DNA of 30,362 nucleotides from Nitrospiraceae bacterium (GTDB lineage: Bacteria > Nitrospirota > Nitrospiria > Nitrospirales > UBA2166). Location: contig PBSN01000022.1 of assembly GCA_002726235.1 (NCBI GenBank), positions 1 to 30,362 on the forward strand, read 5' to 3'. The notes below the pieces were generated by a model. It saw only the letters and a list, made by a program, of their open reading frames with translations, did not search any database and was not told where the DNA came from. A program made the position numbers and the translations under genes. Numbering within the stretch: position 1 is the first letter of the stretch; each line of letters opens with the position of its first letter. Positions 23,539-30,362 of the stretch are shown here, one piece after another.

Positions 23539-26500
23539 GTGAGTACGGCGCAGACTTCCGAACATCGCACAGTAGGTGCAAACGCAGGAGCCGTCTCCTC
23601 TTCTATGCTAACCGAGGCAGAGTGCGAGAAGCTTCGAGTTCTAGTATCACAGGCGGCCGAGGTCATTTCCCCAAACTGGCCAATGCGAACGTTTGCTTAT
23701 CGCAATTCCTTGATGGGGTTTGAGCATCTGCACTTTCATGACGCGATCTCGCACGCGAAGGACCTGCTGGGAGGAGAAGGCTATCTTTCGATTGCAGAGT
23801 ATCGCGCGTGCTACGCCGCAGGCCGGATTTCCGAGAAAGAACTTCTGGACGCTCTGCGCTCGAGGGAACCAACGCTTGCAACGCAGGACAGCATTCGTGT
23901 TGGAAAGCAAAGTTTTCACCCTGAAACAATTCTTCTGCCTCACTTTGTATACGGTATCGATTCGCTCAATCCCAAATTGTTGCAGTGGCAATTAACGGAG
24001 GGAAATGCTTCTCGCCGTATCCGTCCTGATGTTCCCCAGACCATCAAGGATCAGCTGCTAGCATACGACGAGGAAGAGTTCTACATCCATTTGCTGTGGT
24101 CCAAGAGCTTGGAAGCACTTGCGATCTCTGAAGATGGATTGCCTGAATCCTACAAACATGCCGCCACTGAAGACACGGCGCACTCGACCCACCAGAGCAT
24201 CCGTACCGCAGCTGAGATCCTCGACGATCTTATCAACTCTGATCTGAACCGAGATATCAATGAACACATGGTCAAATGGTGCGCGGCATTTGCAGATGAA
24301 GGCATGGCAGATTGGTCAATGCCTTCACGTACAGACGGATTTTATGCCGCTTGGAAAAATATTGCTCGCCGCGAAGCATTCCGGTGGACCCTGGGAAGTT
24401 CTTCCTCAGCACAAGGAATGCGGACGCTCCCTGAACGCCCTGAAGACGCTATCGCGTTAAGCTTTGCCCTCCTGAGAATCCCCGAGCAACATCAGGAACA
24501 GTACCTACGTCGGCACCTCAGCCAGCTACCAGGCTGGACAGGCTATATTCGCTGGAGATCAAAGAATCCTGATTATCCTGAACAAGGCCGTCACCCAATT
24601 GATCCGCTGGAATACCTGGCCGTACGAATGTTTTACGAGGTTGAGCTGGCCAAAATAGTTTGTCAGCGCACATGGGGCATTAACCCAGAACTTCCCGATC
24701 TCATCGCACGTGCCCAATCCAAGAAGCTGGAGAACTCCGACGCTCATGCTCATGACTTGTACACAGAAGCGGTTTGCCAGGACGCTTGGCGTCTCTTCCA
24801 TCTGGCACAGTTCCTCGATATTCACCCGGAAGATCTTCAAACGTTGTCGCCAGAAGATGCTAGATCACTGCTATCCTGGCTCAACCGATTTCCGACTGAC
24901 GTACTCCGCCCTATCTGGCACGAAGCCTACGAAGCACAGTATCGAAATTCCCTGCTTACGCGACTGATTAGTCATCGTCAGAGACCTGGATACAACGAGA
25001 GCACCCAACATCCGAGACCGCGAGTGAACGCCGTATTCTGTATCGACGCTCGCTCCGAGTCTTTTCGTCGCCACTTGGAAGCCCAAGGTGGATATGCCAC
25101 GATCGGGTTCGCTGGATTCTTCGGGACGCCAATCTACTACCGGCTACTCGATCGAGAAGAAGAGTTGCTCCTTTGTCCTGTCCTGATCAAACCAAAATAC
25201 GAGGTGAGGGAGGGCCCGCGGTGGAATCAAGACCCCGAGGTACTCGAGTACATGCTTGGAGACCAGTGGAGTCGCTTTGGCCACCACCTCTTCCACCAAA
25301 TCAAATCAAACCCTACAAGTTCCTATCTCACATTCGACCTGTTTGGATTTGTGTTTGGGCTGGTAATGCTGGGAAAGACCTTGCTCCTAAAGCCCTATGA
25401 CCTTATTCGTGAATGGTTTCGTCGCTGGCTCGTTCCCCCGGTCGCAACCCAAATCCCAGTAGAGAAATTCCCTGAAGAAGAGCGTGAAGCCTTCATTGCT
25501 GGCAATCAACGAGCTCTTATCTCCGAGGCGTTCGAACACCGATTTAGCCACCGGCACGACGTGGTTGCACTCCCACAGAGCATCCTTGAAGCATTTCGCC
25601 TCGCTGCCCTTGGGGAGCCCGAAGATCGCAGTTATCGTACGACGCGACAAATTGCAGCCTCCGAACAACTAGGTCTTTCGGTAGACGAAGAGCAAGATTT
25701 TCTAGAGGAGCTCCGATCCGATCACGGGATTAACTCCCTTACCCACCAAGCACAGCTCAAATACTTTGCCGAACGCAGATTCTCCCCGGCAGAACAAGCA
25801 GCAGTAGTCGAAAACTCGCTCCGTGTTATGTGCCTAACCAAAGGATTCGCGCGATTGGTTCTTCTCTGCGCCCATGGAAGCACTACGGAGAACAATCCGT
25901 ATGCCTCCGCGTACCATTGTGGGGCATGTGGCGGAAACCCGGGGGGGCCGACTGCCAGAGTCCTGGCGTCCCTGGCCAACAGAGTGTCCGTCCGTCAAGA
26001 GCTATGGGATCTGGGGATCGAAATTCCCAACGACACGTGGTTCATTGCCGGTGAACACAATACAACTACGGATCGTGTCGCCTTGTTTGATTTAGAGGAA
26101 GTTCCCGAGGGACACCGACCGGATTTGCTCCAGTTGCAAAAGGATCTGGAAGCGGCTTGGCGCCGAAATACCCAAGAGCGCTGCAATCGTCTACCAAAAG
26201 CCCCCAGTCGATCACCATCAACGGCCACTGCCCGCCACACATGGAACTCGAGCCGTGACTGGGCTCAAGTCAGACCGGAGTGGGGACTCTCGAGCAACGC
26301 CGCTTTTGTGATTGGACGGCGCTCTCTCACGCAGGGCCTCACGCTTGACGGTCGATCCTTTCTTCACAATTACGACCAATCGCAAGACACAACAGGCAGG
26401 ACGCTGGAAACTATCATGACCGCTCCGTTGGTAGTTGTGCAAACAATCAACTCGCAATATTTTTTCTCTGCGACGGACACGTGGGCGTACGGATCCGGAA

Positions 26501-26820
26501 CCAAAGTCTTGCATAACGTCGTTAGTGGAGTCGGGGTGATGCTCGGAAGACACAGTGATCTACAAACAGGGTTTCCCCTACAATCCATGACAACGGGGGC
26601 CTCTCGATTTCATGAGCCACTTCGTATCCTTGCAATCATCGAGGCAGACACGGAAAGAATTTCCTCCATCATTTCCCGTCATGAGGTACTTCAGAGATTT
26701 TTCACCAATGAGTGGATGTACCTTGTCTCTTGCTGTCCTACAACAGGAACATTTTCTCAATATCACCCGGAAGGAACCTGGAAAATGATTGCATCGCCAA
26801 TTAGCCAGGACAAGAGCTAA
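23539..26820 (+). CDS. dabA: DabA, inorganic carbon transporter subunit (DUF2309)
   Basis: DabA is a beta-carbonic-anhydrase-like zinc protein on the cytoplasmic side of the membrane. With DabB it drives vectorial CO2 hydration to bicarbonate using an ion gradient. The zinc/active-site set is intact: Cys501 and Asp503 in CIDARSE, His779 in LCAHGS and Cys794 in YHCGACGG. The His-Cys spacing of 15 equals that of Halothiobacillus DabA (His524, Cys539). Other family blocks are ISPNWPMRTFAYRNSLMGFE at the N-terminus, and DWAQVRPEWGL, LHNYDQSQD and TWAYGSGTK near the C-terminus. At 1093 residues it is of the long form. It starts with GTG after AGGAAA. Its stop is 11 bp before the NuoL-like gene. 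Confidence 0.96.
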   Translation: MSTAQTSEHRTVGANAGAVSSSMLTEAECEKLRVLVSQAAEVISPNWPMRTFAYRNSLMGFEHLHFHDAISHAKDLLGGEGYLSIAEYRACYAAGRISEKELLDALRSREPTLATQDSIRVGKQSFHPETILLPHFVYGIDSLNPKLLQWQLTEGNASRRIRPDVPQTIKDQLLAYDEEEFYIHLLWSKSLEALAISEDGLPESYKHAATEDTAHSTHQSIRTAAEILDDLINSDLNRDINEHMVKWCAAFADEGMADWSMPSRTDGFYAAWKNIARREAFRWTLGSSSSAQGMRTLPERPEDAIALSFALLRIPEQHQEQYLRRHLSQLPGWTGYIRWRSKNPDYPEQGRHPIDPLEYLAVRMFYEVELAKIVCQRTWGINPELPDLIARAQSKKLENSDAHAHDLYTEAVCQDAWRLFHLAQFLDIHPEDLQTLSPEDARSLLSWLNRFPTDVLRPIWHEAYEAQYRNSLLTRLISHRQRPGYNESTQHPRPRVNAVFCIDARSESFRRHLEAQGGYATIGFAGFFGTPIYYRLLDREEELLLCPVLIKPKYEVREGPRWNQDPEVLEYMLGDQWSRFGHHLFHQIKSNPTSSYLTFDLFGFVFGLVMLGKTLLLKPYDLIREWFRRWLVPPVATQIPVEKFPEEEREAFIAGNQRALISEAFEHRFSHRHDVVALPQSILEAFRLAALGEPEDRSYRTTRQIAASEQLGLSVDEEQDFLEELRSDHGINSLTHQAQLKYFAERRFSPAEQAAVVENSLRVMCLTKGFARLVLLCAHGSTTENNPYASAYHCGACGGNPGGPTARVLASLANRVSVRQELWDLGIEIPNDTWFIAGEHNTTTDRVALFDLEEVPEGHRPDLLQLQKDLEAAWRRNTQERCNRLPKAPSRSPSTATARHTWNSSRDWAQVRPEWGLSSNAAFVIGRRSLTQGLTLDGRSFLHNYDQSQDTTGRTLETIMTAPLVVVQTINSQYFFSATDTWAYGSGTKVLHNVVSGVGVMLGRHSDLQTGFPLQSMTTGASRFHEPLRILAIIEADTERISSIISRHEVLQRFFTNEWMYLVSCCPTTGTFSQYHPEGTWKMIASPISQDKS

Positions 26821-26831
26821 CTAGACGCATC

Positions 26832-29045
26832 ATGGTAGACTTCGCGTACATTCTTATCCCGATTCTCCCCCTTGCGGCTTTCTTGATCATTGCGCTGGGT
26901 AGTCGATGGCTGGGCGAGGCAAGCCATCGGTTGGCTATCCCAGCAGTCTCCACTTCATTCATTCTTTCGATTCTTGCCTGTATTGACGTGTACCAAAACG
27001 GCCCTAGGTCGATCCCGCTATATTCCCTTATCAGCGAAGGCGCCTTGACCATCAACGTGAATCTCTATGTCGACGCGATCACAGCAATGCTGCTGCTGCT
27101 TATCACTGGAGTGAGCAGTCTCGTTCACGTCTTTTCCAGCCGGTACATGCAAGCGGATCCGCGTTACGCCCGTTTCTTTGCTGTAATCGCACTCTTTACT
27201 TCTGCCATGATCATGTTAGTCATGAGCGGAAATCTCCTGATTTTATTCATGTTCTGGGAGATCATGGGCCTGTGTTCTTACTTGCTAATTTCCCATTGGT
27301 CTCGCCGTCCGTCAGCCTGCAACGCCGCAACAAAAGCCTTTCTGGTGAATGCGGTGGCAGATATCGGCCTCGTGTTTGGAATATACCTGACGTGGGATAC
27401 TTTCGGCACTCTTGATATTCAGACGATCCTGTCCACTGTATCAAACTACACCGATCAGACAGTCAACCTCCTTGGATTTATTGGTCTCGAGTGGCAAGTC
27501 CCTATCCTCTCCATCATTGCATTACTGCTGCTCATGGGCCCTATTGGAAAGTCCGCGCAGATTCCGCTTCACGTCTGGCTTCCATTTGCAATGGAAGCTC
27601 CGACTCCGGTGTCTGCACTCATCCACGCGGCAACTATGGTCAACGCAGGTGTGTATCTCCTGATCCGGATGGGACCACTTTATCTTTTGACTCCGTCCAT
27701 CATGACTGTAGTGGCGATCGTCGGTGGTTTGACCGCCCTCTTTGCCGCTGTGGTGGCTCTCACCCAATTTGATATCAAGCGCATTCTGGCGTATTCAACA
27801 ATCAGCCAACTCGGGTTTATGGTTCTCGCGTGTGGGGTCGGCGCTTATGGCGCCGCTATTTTTCATCTCCTCACCCATGGAGCCATGAAGAGTTTTCTGT
27901 TTCTCTCCGCAGGCAACGCTCTTGAAAGTCTCGGGAAGTCTCACCATGGCACCCACGAAGGCACCCACAGCCCCCCCCGTACACAAAACACACGGCACCT
28001 CTTTCCTCTCTACGCCGGATCATTTATCCTGGCGTTGATCCCTCCCCTCATTATTTTCTCTGGTCCTTATGAACAGCTGTGGACCGTCTCGGGGCTTGTC
28101 CAAGCCCAAGTCCTTTTCTGGATCCTTGGGTTGGCAACCGTGTTTTTCGCGGGCTTCTATTTGTTTCAGGGAATACTAGAACTCTTCAAGCCGCCCGGTC
28201 GCATCGACTGGTACAAGGGATTTCGTCTAGGCATGCTGCGACCCCGCATTTTTTCGGCCTCGCTGCTTCTTGGACTCATTCCCATGACGGCCGGGCTAGC
28301 TGTTTTTCTCATCCTCGTCTGGAATGGTTTTCTCGAATTCATCTCTCCAGCTCTCCCAGTGGGAGATTTGGATCATGCACCAACCCCGACCGCACACATG
28401 TTCTCTCTCGACTACGGGTTGAGATTTCCTGGGACAACCCATGCTGAGCTAGTACCCTCGACCGCGACATCGCCACTCATGAGCATGAGCATCGGCTTTG
28501 GTGTCGCAATAGCCGGCTGGGCGACAGCGTTCTATGCCTATATGTTCCCACCACGCCTCTCACCCCGATGGAAAGAATACAAAAAAACGCTCTATGTATT
28601 CTTTCTGAACAAAGGCTACTTCGACGAAATGTATGAGGTCGTATTCATTCGCCCCAGCTTGCGGCTTACCTCATGGCTCTGGCGAGTTGTCGATAGAGGG
28701 ATTGACCAAACATACATGGCAGCAGCCGGCACCTCCGCCCAGACGGCCCGTTGGCTCTGGCAAGTTGTCGATAGAGGGATTGACCAAACATACATGGCAG
28801 CAGCCGGCACCTCCGCCCATATAGCCCGCTCACTATGGAAAGGGGTAGATGTAAATCTCATCGACCGACCTGCCAACAAGTTTGCAACCATATCATTTGA
28901 AATCGCAACGAAAATTTCGAAAGTCTTTTCCGTTAAGAAAGACGCTGAACCTAAGCTATCCCGAATTCTTTTGGTGTTTCTTGGTGTGCTTCTTGTTCTG
29001 GTCGTGGTCATTGAGTTCTTGTTCTCACAGATCATGAAAGGATGA
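26832..29045 (+). CDS. DabB/NuoL-like proton-translocating antiporter subunit
   Basis: A 737-residue membrane protein of the Mrp/NuoL family, the ion channel partner of DabA. Charged residues of the proton path are present: Glu143 (FWEIMG), Asp177, Lys240 (GPIGKSAQIPLHVWLP) and Lys353 (THGAMKSFLFL). Unlike the short DabB of Halothiobacillus it has a long NuoL-type C-terminus: TM15 (SIGFGVAIAGWATAFYAYMF), the YFDEMYEVVFIRP segment, an amphipathic stretch equivalent to the lateral helix, and a final TM (LLVFLGVLLVLVVVIEFLF). Residues 615-640 and 641-666 are a nearly identical tandem duplication, followed by a third diverged copy. A His-rich linker (HHGTHEGTH) follows Lys353. It overlaps the next gene by ATGA. 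Confidence 0.92.
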   Translation: MVDFAYILIPILPLAAFLIIALGSRWLGEASHRLAIPAVSTSFILSILACIDVYQNGPRSIPLYSLISEGALTINVNLYVDAITAMLLLLITGVSSLVHVFSSRYMQADPRYARFFAVIALFTSAMIMLVMSGNLLILFMFWEIMGLCSYLLISHWSRRPSACNAATKAFLVNAVADIGLVFGIYLTWDTFGTLDIQTILSTVSNYTDQTVNLLGFIGLEWQVPILSIIALLLLMGPIGKSAQIPLHVWLPFAMEAPTPVSALIHAATMVNAGVYLLIRMGPLYLLTPSIMTVVAIVGGLTALFAAVVALTQFDIKRILAYSTISQLGFMVLACGVGAYGAAIFHLLTHGAMKSFLFLSAGNALESLGKSHHGTHEGTHSPPRTQNTRHLFPLYAGSFILALIPPLIIFSGPYEQLWTVSGLVQAQVLFWILGLATVFFAGFYLFQGILELFKPPGRIDWYKGFRLGMLRPRIFSASLLLGLIPMTAGLAVFLILVWNGFLEFISPALPVGDLDHAPTPTAHMFSLDYGLRFPGTTHAELVPSTATSPLMSMSIGFGVAIAGWATAFYAYMFPPRLSPRWKEYKKTLYVFFLNKGYFDEMYEVVFIRPSLRLTSWLWRVVDRGIDQTYMAAAGTSAQTARWLWQVVDRGIDQTYMAAAGTSAHIARSLWKGVDVNLIDRPANKFATISFEIATKISKVFSVKKDAEPKLSRILLVFLGVLLVLVVVIEFLFSQIMKG
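28674..28829 (+). repeat. 78-bp tandem duplication in the NuoL-like gene
   Basis: Two adjacent 78-bp units (28674-28751 and 28752-28829) match at 73 of 78 positions, with 57 consecutive identical bases. Each encodes a 26-residue unit beginning W-L-W-x-V-V-D-R-G-I-D. A third related segment, S-L-W-K-G-V-D, follows at the same spacing from residue 667. Confidence 0.98.
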
Positions 29046-30362
29046 ACATGGATAGTTTGGTCTCCCATCTGGTGAGTTGGATTGTGTTGACCCCCTTCAT
29101 TGGGATGGTCATCATCGGATTCCTGCGCCATGCTGAAGTCATTCGCTGGGCGACTCTCGCTACCACCTTGCTCGTACTCGGCCTTACCCTGGGCTTGTGG
29201 GCTGGATTTGATCACACCGCTACAGGAATGCAGTTTGTCGACCGCGTAGCACTAGGAATTTTCTCCTTCCAATACGCAGTTGGCGTGGACGGCATCAGCT
29301 TACCACTGATTCTGCTCACCGCATTCCTTATCCCTTTGTGCGTCCTAGGATCCTGGACAGGTATCAAGGAGAACGTAAAGGCCTTCATGTTGCTCATCCT
29401 TCTGGTGGAAGGAGCCGTGGCTGGCGTATTCACTGCTCTGGACACGTTCCTTTTTTTCCTCTTCTGGGAAATCACGATGATTCCCATGTATTTCATGATC
29501 GCGCTATGGGGAGGCCCCAACCGAATTCAAGCAGCAGTCAAGTTCCTCCTGTTCAGCGTGGCGGGAAGTCTATTACTCAACCTTGGGATTGAGGCTCTAC
29601 ATCACGAAGGAGGAAATACATACGATGTTGTGGCTCTGACCCAGGTAGAATTTTCCCCCGAGGTTCAGTTTTGGATTTTCCTGGCACTGTTTGTGGGATT
29701 CGCGATTAAAGTACCCATGCTTCTCGTCCATGGTTGGATTGCCGATGCGCACGGTGAGGCACCAACGGCAGGCAGCGTTATCCTCTCTGGACTCTTGCTC
29801 AAGATGGGAGCTTACGGATTTCTTCGCTTCTGTCTCCCGATCTTTCCCGAGACCTCGGTAGCATTCGCCCCGTTCATCCAGTGGCTCTCCGTCCTAGCTA
29901 TTCTCTACGGCGGCGCCATGGCCCTTGCACAACATGATTTCAAACGCCTTATCGCCTATTCCTCCATCGCCCATATGGGATTCGTCACCTTGGGTATTTT
30001 TGGGTTCAACAATCAAAGCGTCCAAGGCGCCGTCCTTCAGATGGTCAATCACGGAATTACCACCGGTGCCCTGTTCCTCATAGCTGGCATGTTGTACGAC
30101 CGCACGCATGACCGGACGATCGACAATTATGGAGGGTTGCATCAGGTGATGCCGAGATTCGTGGTGGTTTTAGGCATTTTTGTCGTGGCAGCCTTTGGAT
30201 TGCCGGGAACCGGAAATTTCATCGGAGAGTTCCTCGTTTTGGCCGGAACTCTCTCGCATAGTTACCTCATGGTCCTGCTTGTCTTGGCAGGAATTGTGCT
30301 TGGCGCCGCCTACATGCTCGGGATGTTTCAACGGATGGCACTGGGCCCTGTCTCCCCTCAGA
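29042..30362 (+). CDS. NuoM-like proton-translocating subunit (3' end outside window)
   Basis: The first 440 codons of a NuoM-type antiporter subunit, open to the window edge. The ATG overlaps the NuoL-like stop codon (ATGA), so the two are translationally coupled. Family motifs: Glu143 (FLFFLFWEITMIPMYFMI), Lys223 (FAIKVPMLLVHGWIADAHGEAPTAGS), Lys254 (LLLKMGAYGFLRF), QHDFKRLIAYSSIAHMGF, MVNHGITTGALFLIAGMLYDR, and FGLPGTGNFIGEFL. In NuoM the second motif normally reads xHTWLPDAH; here it is VHGWIADAH. With no other complex I subunits beside it, and dabA upstream, it is likely part of a DabA-NuoL-NuoM carbon pump, although an alternative complex I fragment cannot be excluded without the sequence to the right. 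Confidence 0.95.
   Translation, partial: MNMDSLVSHLVSWIVLTPFIGMVIIGFLRHAEVIRWATLATTLLVLGLTLGLWAGFDHTATGMQFVDRVALGIFSFQYAVGVDGISLPLILLTAFLIPLCVLGSWTGIKENVKAFMLLILLVEGAVAGVFTALDTFLFFLFWEITMIPMYFMIALWGGPNRIQAAVKFLLFSVAGSLLLNLGIEALHHEGGNTYDVVALTQVEFSPEVQFWIFLALFVGFAIKVPMLLVHGWIADAHGEAPTAGSVILSGLLLKMGAYGFLRFCLPIFPETSVAFAPFIQWLSVLAILYGGAMALAQHDFKRLIAYSSIAHMGFVTLGIFGFNNQSVQGAVLQMVNHGITTGALFLIAGMLYDRTHDRTIDNYGGLHQVMPRFVVVLGIFVVAAFGLPGTGNFIGEFLVLAGTLSHSYLMVLLVLAGIVLGAAYMLGMFQRMALGPVSPQ

Noticed and set aside
27971-27978. C8 run in the NuoL-like gene as a phase-variation tract
   Set aside because: Frame is intact, and the run is shorter than typical contingency tracts; noted only.
28616-29215. Minus-strand frame of 199 codons opposite the NuoL- and NuoM-like genes
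   Set aside because: Antisense shadow; its internal repeat only mirrors the 78-bp duplication of the NuoL-like gene.

Overview
The window is a 30.4 kb stretch of a Gram-negative bacterial chromosome with mid-range GC (about 50% by eye). It encodes many outer-membrane beta-barrels, a lipoprotein and a periplasmic alpha-carbonic anhydrase. A complete parA-parB-mnmG block with a perfect parS palindrome inside mnmG points to an origin-proximal chromosomal location. The inorganic-carbon genes suggest an autotroph or CO2-dependent organism. Porins that begin with a short 'LEDILYEKG'-type segment, together with a long DabA followed by NuoL- and NuoM-like subunits, remind me of Nitrospirota such as Nitrospira relatives. 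That is an impression from family resemblance; no phylogenetic marker was tested.

Layout. (1) 1-5136: a possible gene end at the left edge, a TTCA tract, then on the minus strand parB, parA, mnmG, a double-CDGSH iron-sulfur protein and an ISC-type [2Fe-2S] ferredoxin. (2) 5424-9406: a ferredoxin-NADP-reductase-like flavoprotein (minus), a divergent zinc-ribbon Nudix hydrolase, a cupin, and two exported proteins. (3) 9772-18854: an outer-membrane cluster. The plus-strand arm is OprO/P-like porin, PstS-like binding protein, AlgE-like barrel. The minus-strand arm is OprO/P-like porin, lipoprotein, Porin_5-like porin, BBP2-like porin. The arms converge on a 14-bp perfect hairpin. (4) 19051-19833: a TauE/SafE-type (TSUP) permease. 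(5) 20262-30362 (plus): alpha-carbonic anhydrase, tandem-domain Usp, an unrecognised exported helical protein with an internal duplication, DabA (DUF2309), a NuoL-like subunit, and a NuoM-like subunit cut by the window end.

How the genes may work together. Region 5 looks like an energy-coupled inorganic carbon system. Periplasmic carbonic anhydrase would interconvert CO2 and bicarbonate outside the inner membrane. DabA, which keeps the Cys-Asp/His-Cys zinc set, would convert CO2 to bicarbonate inside, driven by ion flow through the NuoL/NuoM-like subunits. The unrecognised protein directly upstream of dabA is a candidate accessory factor. The porin/PstS region is likely for anion or oxyanion uptake; the substrates cannot be read from sequence.

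Most notable sequence observations: a 78-bp, 73/78-identical in-frame tandem duplication in the predicted lateral-helix region of the NuoL-like subunit, with a third diverged copy at the same 26-residue spacing; the duplicated-domain protein before dabA; parS inside mnmG; several short tandem repeats in or next to genes; and the density of five large porins from different families. I saw no tRNA, rRNA, CRISPR array or intact insertion sequence.
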